DNA of 35,031 nucleotides from Streptomyces violaceoruber. GTDB lineage: Bacteria; Actinomycetota; Actinomycetes; Streptomycetales; Streptomycetaceae. Shown in pieces: positions 18,522-26,683 of this stretch. Numbering within the stretch: position 1 is the first letter of the stretch; each line of letters begins with the position of its first letter. The notes under the pieces were generated by a model. It had not been told where the DNA came from, did no database searches, and saw only the letters and a program-made list of their open reading frames with translations. The translations under genes and the position numbers were made by a program. The DNA lies in assembly GCA_000720805.1 (NCBI GenBank), contig JODI01000083.1, forward strand, positions 1 to 35,031. The letters are read 5' to 3'.

Positions 18522-19442
18522 ATGGATCTCCGCATCTTCACCGAGCCCCAGCAGGGCGCCGACTACGACACCCTCCTCACCGTCGCCAAGGCCACCGAAG
18601 ACCTCGGCTTCGAGGCGTTCTTCCGTTCTGACCACTACCTCAAGATGGGCGACGCGGACGGCCTCCCCGGCCCCACCGACGCCTGGATCACCCTCGCCGG
18701 CCTGGCCCGCGAGACCAAGCGCATCCGGCTAGGCACACTGATGACCGCCGGAACGTTCCGGCTGCCCGGCGTGCTCGCCATCCAGGTCGCGCAGGTCGAC
18801 CAGATGTCCGGCGGCCGCGTCGAACTGGGCCTGGGCGCCGGCTGGTACGCGGAGGAGCACACGGCGTACGGCATCCCCTTCCCGAAGGAGAAGATCGCCC
18901 GCCTGGAGGAGCAGCTGGCGATCGTCACCGGTCTGTGGGCGACCAAGCTCGGCGAGACCTTCGACTTCCACGGCACCTACTACGACCTCAAGGACTCGCC
19001 CGCGCTGCCCAAGCCCGCGCAGGCCAAGATCCCCGTCCTCATCGGCGGTCACGGCGCCACCCGTACCCCGCGGCTGGCCGCCCGGTACGCCGACGAGTTC
19101 AACATGCCCTTCGGCTCGTTCGAGGACTGCGAGCGCCAGTTCGGCCGGGTCCGGGCCGCCGCCGAGGAGGCAGGCCGCCGGGCGAACGAGATCACCTACT
19201 CCAACGCCCTCGTCGCCTGCGTCGGCAAGGACGACCAGGAGGTCGCCCGCCGTGCCGCCGCGATCGGCCGTGAGGTGGACGAGCTCAAGGAAAACGGCCT
19301 GGCCGGCACCCCGGCCGAGGTCGTCGAGAAGATCGGCCGCTACGCCGAACTCGGCACCGAGCGGTTCTACCTCCAGATCCTCGACCTCTCCGACCTGGAC
19401 CACCTGGAGCTGATCTCGTCCCAGGTGCAGGCTCAGCTGTGA
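18522..19442 (+). CDS. LLM-class F420-dependent oxidoreductase
   Basis: A 306-residue luciferase-like monooxygenase-family protein with the TIM-barrel pattern throughout. It begins MDLRIFTEPQQGADYDTL, then EAFFRSDHYL, RIRLGTLMTA, the GRVELGLGAGWYAEEH motif typical of F420-binding members, and IPVLIGGHGATRTPRLAARY. Near the C-terminus is GTPAEVVEKIGRYAELG. Actinobacterial members of this class usually use reduced or oxidised F420 rather than FMN; the substrate cannot be told. The ATG at 18522 has GGGAG upstream; an earlier in-frame ATG at 18507 lacks a ribosome site. It seems to be a single-gene unit. Confidence 0.92.
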   Translation: MDLRIFTEPQQGADYDTLLTVAKATEDLGFEAFFRSDHYLKMGDADGLPGPTDAWITLAGLARETKRIRLGTLMTAGTFRLPGVLAIQVAQVDQMSGGRVELGLGAGWYAEEHTAYGIPFPKEKIARLEEQLAIVTGLWATKLGETFDFHGTYYDLKDSPALPKPAQAKIPVLIGGHGATRTPRLAARYADEFNMPFGSFEDCERQFGRVRAAAEEAGRRANEITYSNALVACVGKDDQEVARRAAAIGREVDELKENGLAGTPAEVVEKIGRYAELGTERFYLQILDLSDLDHLELISSQVQAQL

Positions 19443-19538
19443 CAAGCCCGCGGCCGGAACCATGGCCTCCACGACAGGTGATGTGATCCGGATGCTGCTG
19501 GGTGTCGGCCCCTGGAGCACCCCGTGACGCGCACCACG

Positions 19539-19608
19539 AACGGCACGGCGAACAGCCCCGCACAGGGGCCGCAACGGCACCGCGAACGGCACCGCGAAGG
19601 GCACCCCG
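19539..19608. repeat. 12-bp repeat array AACGGCACCGCG
   Basis: Two identical copies (19573-19584, 19585-19596), a third with two changes (19597-19608) and a separated copy at 19539-19550 with one change. They lie in the 302-bp non-coding gap before hen1. Nothing else but the hairpin at 19664-19696 stands out there. Confidence 0.65.
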
Positions 19609-19663
19609 AATAAACGAAAGCGCCGGTCGGCAGGGGTGTGGGATCGTATGACCGTCGTCCTGC

Positions 19664-19696
19664 CGGGCCCCCGGGGTCACCGTCCCCGGGGGCTCG
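19664..19696. terminator. very strong GC hairpin 48 bp before hen1
   Basis: GCCCCCGGGG (19667-19676) and CCCCGGGGGC (19684-19693) pair perfectly around a 7-nt loop. Three further pairs, one G-T, extend the stem to 13 bp. It could end upstream transcription, or act in the hen1 leader as an attenuator if the promoter lies further upstream. No T-tract follows. Confidence 0.45.
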
Positions 19697-19744
19697 CGCA
19701 CGTACGGCACCCTGTCTCATCCACCGGCCGGAGAGGCCTCCCAG

Positions 19745-21292
19745 ATGTTCCTGACGATCAGTACCACCGGCACCCCACAACGCCCCGCCACCGACCTCGG
19801 CCACCTGCTGCACAAGCATCCCGAGAAAGCGCAGGCGTTCTCCACCTCCTACGGCCAGGCGCACGTCCTCTACCCCGAGGCCGACGCCGAGCGCTGCACG
19901 GCGGCGCTGCTCCTGGAGGTCGATGCGGTGGCACTGGTCCGGCGCGGCAAGGGCAAGGGACGCGGCGGCGCCCCGGACGCGGCCCTCGCGCAGTACGTCA
20001 ACGACCGCCCGTACGCGGCCTCCTCGCTGCTCGCCGTGGCGCTGAGCGGCGTGTTCTCCAGCGCGATGCGGGGCGTGTGCAACGCCAGGCCCGAACTCCC
20101 GGACCAGGCAAGGCCGTTGCGCATCGAGGTGCCCGCGCTGCCCGCCCGGGGCGGCCCGGAGCTCGTACGGCGTCTCTTCGAGCCGCTCGGCTGGACGACG
20201 ACCGTGGAGCCGGTGGCACTGGACAGCGAGTTCCCGCAGTGGGGTGACTCGCGGTACGTGCGTCTCGTACTGGAGTCCGAGACGCTGACCCTCGCAAAGG
20301 CGCTGCGCCACCTGTACGTCCTGCTGCCCGTGCTCGACGACGCCAAGCACTACTGGGTGGCGTCCGACGAGGTCGACAAGCTCCTGCGCGCCGGTGAGGG
20401 CTGGCTGCCCGCGCACCCGGAGCAGAAGCTGATCACCAGCCGATATCTGGCCCGCCGCTGGTCGCTGACCCGGGAGGCGAGGGAGCGGCTGGAACTGGTG
20501 CGGCTGGCCGAGACCGACGACAGCGAGGTCGAGGAGATAGACAACGCGGTCGAGGCGGAGAGCGAGGCCGAGGAGAAGCCGACCCCGCTCGCCGTGCAGC
20601 GCAGGGAGGCGATCCTCGCCGCGCTCGGCGCGTCCGGCGCCGCCCGGGTCCTCGACCTCGGATGCGGGCAGGGTCAGTTGGTGCAGGCGCTGCTCAAGGA
20701 CCCGAGGTTCACCGAGATCGTCGGCGTCGACGTGTCGATGCGGGCCCTCACCATCGCCGCCCGGCGGCTGAAACTGGACCGCATGGGAGAGCGGCAGGCT
20801 TCGCGTGTCCAGCTCTTCCAGAGCTCGCTGGCCTACACCGACAACCGGCTCAAGGGGTACGACGCCGCCGTGCTGAGCGAGGTCATCGAGCACCTCGACC
20901 TGCCCCGGCTGCCCGCCCTGGAGTACGCCGTGTTCGGCGCGGCCCGTCCGCGCACGGTCCTGGTGACCACCCCGAACGTCGAGTACAACGTCCGCTGGGA
21001 GTCCCTCCCGGCCGGCCATGTCCGGCACGGCGACCACCGGTTCGAGTGGACGCGTGCGGAGTTCCGCTCCTGGGCCGAGAAGGTCGCCCGACGGCACGGA
21101 TACGGCGTGGAGTTCGTCCCCGTCGGACCCGACGACCCGGAGGTGGGCCCGCCCACCCAGATGGCCGTTTTCGACATCGGCACCGCGGTGACGAAGACCG
21201 GGGACGAGAAGACGAAGACCGCCGACGAGCAGACGAAGACCGCCGACGAGCAGACGAAGACCGGCGACGAGAAGGAGGCGACGGCAGCATGA
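19745..21292 (+). CDS. hen1: 3'-terminal RNA ribose 2'-O-methyltransferase Hen1
   Basis: A 515-residue bacterial Hen1. It methylates the 2'-OH at the 3' end of cleaved RNA before sealing, so the repaired RNA resists cutting again. The N-terminal half (about 1-240) is the Hen1-specific domain that stimulates Pnkp ligation. The C-terminal half is a SAM methyltransferase with VLDLGCGQGQ (Asp304). The Mn-binding residues are Glu379, Glu382 and His383 in SEVIEHLDL, with His from the RHGDHRFEW segment (428/431). An acidic linker near 260-280 separates the halves. A 21-bp repeat encodes the tail. The ATG has GAGAGG upstream; the stop overlaps the pnkp start by ATGA. Confidence 0.96.
   Translation: MFLTISTTGTPQRPATDLGHLLHKHPEKAQAFSTSYGQAHVLYPEADAERCTAALLLEVDAVALVRRGKGKGRGGAPDAALAQYVNDRPYAASSLLAVALSGVFSSAMRGVCNARPELPDQARPLRIEVPALPARGGPELVRRLFEPLGWTTTVEPVALDSEFPQWGDSRYVRLVLESETLTLAKALRHLYVLLPVLDDAKHYWVASDEVDKLLRAGEGWLPAHPEQKLITSRYLARRWSLTREARERLELVRLAETDDSEVEEIDNAVEAESEAEEKPTPLAVQRREAILAALGASGAARVLDLGCGQGQLVQALLKDPRFTEIVGVDVSMRALTIAARRLKLDRMGERQASRVQLFQSSLAYTDNRLKGYDAAVLSEVIEHLDLPRLPALEYAVFGAARPRTVLVTTPNVEYNVRWESLPAGHVRHGDHRFEWTRAEFRSWAEKVARRHGYGVEFVPVGPDDPEVGPPTQMAVFDIGTAVTKTGDEKTKTADEQTKTADEQTKTGDEKEATAA
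21191..21274 (+). repeat. hen1: 21-bp tandem repeat in the hen1 3' end (four copies)
   Basis: Four 21-bp units starting ACGAAGACCG encode TKT(G/A)DE(K/Q) four times, a highly charged heptad at the extreme C-terminus. Copies 2 and 3 are identical, showing recent duplication. It lies outside the catalytic domain. Confidence 0.9.
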
Positions 21293-23838
21293 CGATGACG
21301 ACGATGACTCAGGAGGGACGGGCCCTGCCCGTCACCGACCTCTCCCTCGTCGTGCTGATCGGCGCCTCCGGTTCCGGCAAGTCGACTTTCGCCCGGCGGC
21401 ACTTCAAGCCCACCGAGGTGATCTCCTCCGACTTCTGCCGCGGCCTGGTCTCCGACGACGAGAACGACCAGAGCGCGACCCGGGACGCCTTCGACGTCCT
21501 GCACTACATCGCCGGCAAGCGCCTGGCCGCCGGCCGCCGCACCGTCGTGGACGCGACCAGCGTGCAGTCGGACGCCCGGCGGCAGCTGATCGACCTGGCC
21601 CGGCAGTACGACGTGCTGCCCATCGCCATCGTGCTCGACGTGCCCGAGGAAGTGTGCGCCGAGCGCAACGCGGCCCGCCGCGACCGCGCCGACATGCCGC
21701 GCCGGGTCATCCAGCGGCACATCCGCGAACTCAGGCGCTCGCTGCGGCACCTGGAGCGCGAGGGCTTCCGCAAGGTGCACGTCCTGCGGGGCGTCGAGGA
21801 CATCGACAAGGCCACCGTCGTCACCGAGAAGCGCTTCAACGACCTGACCCACCTCACCGGCCCCTTCGACATCGTCGGCGACATCCACGGCTGCGCCTTG
21901 GAACTGGAGGCACTGCTCGGCAAGTTGGGCTACGTCGACGGCGTCCACCCGGAGGGCCGTACCGCGGTCTTCGTCGGCGACCTCGTCGACCGCGGCCCTG
22001 ACAGCCCGGGAGTCCTGCGCCGGGTCATGTCGATGGTGGGGTCGGGCAACGCCCTCTGCGTCCCCGGCAACCACGAGAACAAGTACGGCCGTCACCTACG
22101 CGGCCGCAAGGTCCAGCACACCCACGGCCTGGCCGAGACCATCGAGCAGATGGAGGGCGAGAGCGAGGAGTTCCGCACCCGGGTACGGGAGTTCATCGAC
22201 GGGCTGGTCAGCCACTACGTGCTCGACGGCGGCAGACTGGTGGTCTGCCACGCAGGGCTGCCGGAGAAGTACCACGGCCGCACCTCCGGCCGGGTCCGCT
22301 CGCACGCGCTGTACGGCGACACCACCGGCGAGACCGACGAGTTCGGGCTGCCGGTGCGCTACCCGTGGGCGGAGGACTACCGCGGCCGGGCGGCCGTGGT
22401 CTACGGCCACACCCCGGTTCCGGACGCCACCTGGCTCAACAACACCATCTGCCTGGACACCGGTGCCGTCTTCGGCGGCAAGCTCACCGCGCTGCGCTGG
22501 CCGGAGCGCGAGCTGGTCGACGTACCGGCACAGCGGGTCTGGTACGAGCCGGCCAGGCCGCTGCGGTCGGAGGCGCCCGGCGGACAGGACGGACGCCCGC
22601 TCGACCTCGCGGACGTGCACGGCCGCCGGGCCGTGGAGACCCGGTACCAGGGGCGCGTCGCGATCCGCGAGGAGAACGCGGCGGCGGCCCTGGAGGTCAT
22701 GAGCCGCTTCGCGGTGGACCCGCGGCTGCTGCCGTACCTTCCGCCGACCATGGCACCGACCGCCACCTCGCACCTCGACGGCTATCTGGAGCACCCGGCC
22801 GAGGCGTTCGCGCAGTACCGGGAGGACGGCGTCGCGCGGGTCGTGTGCGAGGAGAAGCACATGGGCTCGCGGGCGGTGGCCCTGGTGTGCCGCGACGCGG
22901 AGGCGGCGAGGAAGCGGTGGGGGGTGGACGGGCCGACCGGGTCCCTCTACACCCGCACCGGCCGCCCCTTCTTCGACGACGAGTCGGTGACGGAGCAGAT
23001 CCTTGCCCGCCTCAGGTCGGCGATCGAGGAGGCCGGCCTGTGGTCCGAACTCGACACGGAGTGGCTGCTGCTGGACGCCGAGCTGATGCCCTGGTCGCTG
23101 AAGGCGCAGGGCCTGCTGCGCAGCCAGTACGCGGCCGTGGGCGCCGCCTCCGGTGCCGTGTTCCCGGGTGCGCTGGCCGCCCTGGAGGGCGCGGCGGCGC
23201 GGGGCGTGGACGTCTGGGACCTGCTGGCCCGCCAGCGCGAACGAGCCGGCGCGGCCTCGGCGTTCACCGACGCCTACCGCCGCTACTGCTGGAGCACCGA
23301 CGGTCTGGACGGCGTACGCCTCGCCCCGTTCCAGATCCTCGCCGTCCAGGGCCGCAGCCTCGCGGCCCTGCCGCACGACGAGCAACTCGCCCACCTCGAC
23401 CGCCTGGTGGAGCACGACGCGAGCGGTCTGCTGCAGACGACCCGCCGCCTGTACGTCGACACCGGCGACCCGGAGTCGGTGCGGGCGGGCGTCGACTGGT
23501 GGCTGGAGATGACCGGCCGCGGCGGCGAGGGCATGGTCGTCAAGCCGGTCGGCGCGGTCGTCCGCGGCGAGCACGGTCGCCTGGTGCAGCCCGGCATCAA
23601 GTGCCGGGGACGGGAGTACCTGCGGATCATCTACGGCCCGGAGTACACCCGCCCCGAGAACCTCGCCCGCCTCCGGGGCCGTTTCCTGAACCACAAGCGC
23701 TCCCTCGCGATCCGCGAGTACGCCCTCGGTCTGGAGGCCCTCGACCGGCTCGCCGAGGGGGAGCCGCTGTGGCGGGTCCACGAGGCGGTGTTCGGGGTGC
23801 TGGCGCTGGAGTCGGAGCCGGTGGACCCGCGGCTGTGA
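21289..23838 (+). CDS. pnkp: polynucleotide kinase-phosphatase-ligase Pnkp
   Basis: An 849-residue three-domain RNA end-healing and sealing enzyme. The kinase domain (about 1-180) has P-loop GASGSGKST (Lys31) and SSDFCR (Asp48). The phosphatase domain (about 190-440) is a binuclear metallophosphoesterase with GDIHG (Asp198, His200), GDLVDRGPDS (Asp231, Arg235), GNHENK (Asn261, His262), VCHAGL and YGHTPVPD. The ligase domain (about 470-849) has the adenylate-accepting Lys523 in CEEKHMGSRAV and a downstream VVKP motif. Clostridium Pnkp has the same order and size. It heals 5'-OH and 2',3'-cyclic phosphate ends and, with Hen1, seals broken RNA such as tRNA. ATG overlaps the hen1 stop; AAGGAGG lies upstream. 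Confidence 0.96.
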   Translation: MTMTTMTQEGRALPVTDLSLVVLIGASGSGKSTFARRHFKPTEVISSDFCRGLVSDDENDQSATRDAFDVLHYIAGKRLAAGRRTVVDATSVQSDARRQLIDLARQYDVLPIAIVLDVPEEVCAERNAARRDRADMPRRVIQRHIRELRRSLRHLEREGFRKVHVLRGVEDIDKATVVTEKRFNDLTHLTGPFDIVGDIHGCALELEALLGKLGYVDGVHPEGRTAVFVGDLVDRGPDSPGVLRRVMSMVGSGNALCVPGNHENKYGRHLRGRKVQHTHGLAETIEQMEGESEEFRTRVREFIDGLVSHYVLDGGRLVVCHAGLPEKYHGRTSGRVRSHALYGDTTGETDEFGLPVRYPWAEDYRGRAAVVYGHTPVPDATWLNNTICLDTGAVFGGKLTALRWPERELVDVPAQRVWYEPARPLRSEAPGGQDGRPLDLADVHGRRAVETRYQGRVAIREENAAAALEVMSRFAVDPRLLPYLPPTMAPTATSHLDGYLEHPAEAFAQYREDGVARVVCEEKHMGSRAVALVCRDAEAARKRWGVDGPTGSLYTRTGRPFFDDESVTEQILARLRSAIEEAGLWSELDTEWLLLDAELMPWSLKAQGLLRSQYAAVGAASGAVFPGALAALEGAAARGVDVWDLLARQRERAGAASAFTDAYRRYCWSTDGLDGVRLAPFQILAVQGRSLAALPHDEQLAHLDRLVEHDASGLLQTTRRLYVDTGDPESVRAGVDWWLEMTGRGGEGMVVKPVGAVVRGEHGRLVQPGIKCRGREYLRIIYGPEYTRPENLARLRGRFLNHKRSLAIREYALGLEALDRLAEGEPLWRVHEAVFGVLALESEPVDPRL

Positions 23839-23841
23839 CGA

Positions 23842-23863
23842 CCGCCTGAGGCCCGCGAGGCGG
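23842..23863. terminator. small hairpin after pnkp
   Basis: CCGCCT and AGGCGG pair around a 10-nt loop, 3 bp past the pnkp stop. A weak terminator candidate, followed by a second at 23901. Confidence 0.35.
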
Positions 23864-23900
23864 CCGTGAGGATCGATTTCCGGCCGAGTCTCCCGACCAG

Positions 23901-23927
23901 GGGGCGCTCGGCCGGGCTTCGCGCCCC
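23901..23927. terminator. hairpin between the RNA-repair genes and the VMAP operon
   Basis: GGGGCGC (23901-23907) pairs with GCGCCCC (23921-23927) around a 13-nt loop. Together with 23842-23863 it probably separates the hen1-pnkp transcript from the next operon, so joint transcription is not expected. Confidence 0.4.
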
Positions 23928-24017
23928 GTGGCCTCACATGCCCCTGGTTAACCGCCAGTTGCCGTGCTAACTTCGCAGGTCGGTCAGGTCAGGCAACCGG
24001 CTCATGGGGGACAGTCG

Positions 24018-25583
24018 GTGGAGACAGGCGCGGGGTTGGACAAGCCCATCGAGGATGTTGTGCGCCCGGAGGCCGCCGTGCGCCCACGTGGACTGCAGCT
24101 CATGGCCGACCTGACCGACGGCCTGTGCGAACTGAGCTGCACGGAGGACGCCCAGGCGCGTATCCAGTTCGCGGCTCTGCTGGCCGAACAACTGGGCCGG
24201 CCGGTCGACGTGCGCGGGGTCCGTCAGCGCGAGGACGTGGCCGCGCTGGTGCGCGCGGCCCTGAACGTGGCGGGCGGCGAGCACGTACTCGTCGGCGTGG
24301 TCCGCATCCTCGAAGGCACCCCGGCGGGCGACGATCTCGACCGGTTGATCGCCCCCGCCCCGGCCGCCGTGCCCGACGCCCCCTGGGGACCGCCCGGCCC
24401 GATCGGCCGCGACGACGAGAACAGCGCCCGGGCCGTCCTGGCCAAGGTCGACCTGCCCGCGACCCGGCTGCGGGACGACCTCGTCGAGGAACTGGGCGGC
24501 CTCGACCTGCCCATCGGCCTGGCCCCGGACCAGCTCTTCGGACACGTCCTGGAGTGGAACACCCAGCCCGACGGTCTGCCCCCCGCCGTCCTGCTGATGG
24601 ACCACGCGGCCCGGCTGGCCGCCGCGCCGGGCCACCGGTCCGCCCTGGCCGGCTGGGTCGACACCTGGGCGTCAGGCGCCGGCCTCGTCGAGGAGCTCGA
24701 ACGGCGCAGGGGCGCACGCTCCGCCCTGGCGAGCGACCCCGACATCCCGCGCTGCCTGATCGTCGCCGTCGAACCGGCCCGGGACGGCAGCGGCGAGATC
24801 GTCGTACGCCCCTGGCTCAACACCGTGCCCGGTCACTGGCACCCGCAGCCCGGCGACCCCTCCACCACCACCCTCGACGGCCTCGGCGCGGCCGTCGAAC
24901 AGGCCCTGCGGCAGGGCGCACGGCTCTGGTCGGCCCCACGCGATCCCGGTCCGGGCGGACGGCTGCAGTCGTTGCCGTGCATCGAGTTCGTCCTGCCGTA
25001 CGAGCTGCTCAACCACGATGTGGCCGGCCTGACCCACCAGATCGGTGACGGACTGCCGCTGCCGCTCGGTCTGAAGTACGGGGTGCACCTGCGGAGCCTG
25101 GAGCGCATGCGCAGCGACGACGCGCAGGTTCGGGAGCAGTGGCGGGAGCGCTGGCGCACACTCCGGCGGCACGGTGTCACGGTGCACGGCTGGAGTGAAC
25201 CGGACGGCCCGCGTCTGAAGGCATGGCAGGCGGTGCTCGCGGGGGAGAACAGACATACGGCCGTGGTGCTGGACGCTCCGGCCGACCGTCTGGCCCTGGA
25301 GGCACTCAAAGCCGCCATAGCGGAGGGGATCGGGCTGGCGGTCTGGGATCGCAGAGGAGTTTTCGACGAGGAACGCCGAGAGGTGGTGACCGCCGTGTTC
25401 GCCGCCGTGCCGACCCCCGCGCAGATTCCGATCGCGTTCCACCGACTGCGGCAGAGCGCCGAGTTGCACGCCAATGGGCCGGGCCGGCTCCTGGGCCGCA
25501 ACATCGGCTTCTTCTGGGACGACCCCACTCGACTCGTTGACATCGATCCCGGCGATCTCGCCGGCGAGGAGGCACCGGCATGA
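24018..25583 (+). CDS. VMAP protein with N-terminal effector-associated domain and VMAP-C domain
   Basis: A 521-residue vWA-MoxR-associated protein. Residues about 27-111 match the effector-associated domain 2 pattern: a helical start (LMADLTDGLCELSC), the E.LGRPVDV turn, then AALVRAAL and LVGVVRILEG. Such adaptors recruit effectors carrying a like domain. A middle VMAP-type segment follows (about 150-250). The VMAP-C domain (about 250-515) has CLIVAVEP, IEFVLPYELLNHDV, PLGLKYGVHLRSLERMR, WRERWRTL, and a terminal FFWDDPTRL. The GTG has GGGGGA six bases upstream. ATGA overlap with the MoxR gene shows coupling. Known VMAP proteins are hubs of ternary conflict systems; the effector recruited here is not in the window. 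Confidence 0.85.
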   Translation: METGAGLDKPIEDVVRPEAAVRPRGLQLMADLTDGLCELSCTEDAQARIQFAALLAEQLGRPVDVRGVRQREDVAALVRAALNVAGGEHVLVGVVRILEGTPAGDDLDRLIAPAPAAVPDAPWGPPGPIGRDDENSARAVLAKVDLPATRLRDDLVEELGGLDLPIGLAPDQLFGHVLEWNTQPDGLPPAVLLMDHAARLAAAPGHRSALAGWVDTWASGAGLVEELERRRGARSALASDPDIPRCLIVAVEPARDGSGEIVVRPWLNTVPGHWHPQPGDPSTTTLDGLGAAVEQALRQGARLWSAPRDPGPGGRLQSLPCIEFVLPYELLNHDVAGLTHQIGDGLPLPLGLKYGVHLRSLERMRSDDAQVREQWRERWRTLRRHGVTVHGWSEPDGPRLKAWQAVLAGENRHTAVVLDAPADRLALEALKAAIAEGIGLAVWDRRGVFDEERREVVTAVFAAVPTPAQIPIAFHRLRQSAELHANGPGRLLGRNIGFFWDDPTRLVDIDPGDLAGEEAPA

Positions 25584-26683
25584 GCGCGCACGAGCAGACG
25601 GCCCCGAACGGCTGGCGCGTCTTCCACGCCACGGGCCGCGCCCCCGCCGTCCCGCCCCGCCTTCCGGAGCCCCCGCCGTGGCGCCGGTTCCGCGGCGGCC
25701 CCGCCCAGCCCGCCCCGCCGGACGACCCCGAGGCCGCCCAGCGCCGCCTGGGCCCCGGGGACATCACCCCGCAGCTCGGCACCGACGAGATCGACACCGT
25801 CAACGCCGCCCTGCTGCTGCGCCGGCCGCTGCTGGTCACCGGCCCGCCCGGCGTCGGAAAGTCCACCCTGGCCTACCTGATCTCCCGGGAGCTCGGCCTG
25901 GGGCGCGTCCTGGAGTGGAACATCGTCAGCCGTACGGCACTGCGGGACGGTCTCTACGTCCACGACGCCATGGGCCGCGCCCAGGCCATCGCCGCCTGGC
26001 AGGCAGGTCTGCGCGGCGCGGCCGAGAACACCGAGAACATCCAGAACACCGAAGAGGCCGCATCGGTGGGCGTCAACTCCGGTCCGGCGTCAAGAGTTTC
26101 CCAACTTCCCCCGTTCCTGGGTGACTTCATCACCCTGGGTCCCCTCGGCACCGCTCTGCTGCCCTACGATCGTCCTCGTGTGCTCCTCGTCGACGAACTC
26201 GACAAGAGCGACATCGACCTGCCGAACGACCTGTTGCACGTCCTGGAGAACGGAAGCTATGACGTCCCGGAACTGGTGCGCGACGCCGCGGACGCCGCGA
26301 GCGTCCACACCAGCGATCCCGGGGGCCGTGCCCAGGTGGACAACGGTCGGGTCGAGTGCCGGGAGTTCCCGGTCGTGGTGATCACCAGCAACGGAGAGCG
26401 TGAATTCCCCGCTGCCTTCCGTCGGCGCTGCCTGCCGCTGGAGATGCGCACACCCAGCCGGGAACAGCTTCTGGCCATGGTGGAGGGGCACCTGGGCACC
26501 CGCCCGCAGGGCGCGGAGGACCTGGTGGACCTGTTCGTACAGCAGGTCCAGGCCGGCGGCACACACTCCCTGGACCAACTACTCAACGCTGTCCAGATGA
26601 CTACCGCTGGTGGTTTCCAGGCGCGTACCGACGGGCGTAAGCTCGTGGAAATGCTGCTCCGCGACCTCGCGAAGGGCCGCTGA
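25580..26683 (+). CDS. MoxR-family AAA+ ATPase of the VMAP system
   Basis: A 367-residue AAA+ ATPase. A Pro-rich N-terminal tail is followed by Walker A GPPGVGKST (Lys94), Walker B LLVDELDKSD (Asp205-Glu206), a sensor-1 segment VVVITSN, and an arginine-finger segment FPAAFRRRC. A variable insert around 145-175 (a Glu/Asn-rich loop) separates Walker A from Walker B. MoxR ATPases work with vWA proteins as ATP-driven remodelling machines; in ternary systems they link VMAP and the vWA component. The start overlaps the VMAP stop and the stop directly abuts the ATG of the next gene (TGAATG), so the three form one operon. Confidence 0.93.
   Translation: MSAHEQTAPNGWRVFHATGRAPAVPPRLPEPPPWRRFRGGPAQPAPPDDPEAAQRRLGPGDITPQLGTDEIDTVNAALLLRRPLLVTGPPGVGKSTLAYLISRELGLGRVLEWNIVSRTALRDGLYVHDAMGRAQAIAAWQAGLRGAAENTENIQNTEEAASVGVNSGPASRVSQLPPFLGDFITLGPLGTALLPYDRPRVLLVDELDKSDIDLPNDLLHVLENGSYDVPELVRDAADAASVHTSDPGGRAQVDNGRVECREFPVVVITSNGEREFPAAFRRRCLPLEMRTPSREQLLAMVEGHLGTRPQGAEDLVDLFVQQVQAGGTHSLDQLLNAVQMTTAGGFQARTDGRKLVEMLLRDLAKGR

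Noticed and set aside
21191..21274. CRISPR-like repeats
   Set aside because: The repeats are contiguous 21-bp units without spacers and are in frame with hen1.
23948..23973. Promoter TTAACC ... TAACTT before the VMAP gene
   Set aside because: The spacing is only 14 bp, and with 17-bp spacing the -35 becomes TGGTTA; not convincing enough to list.
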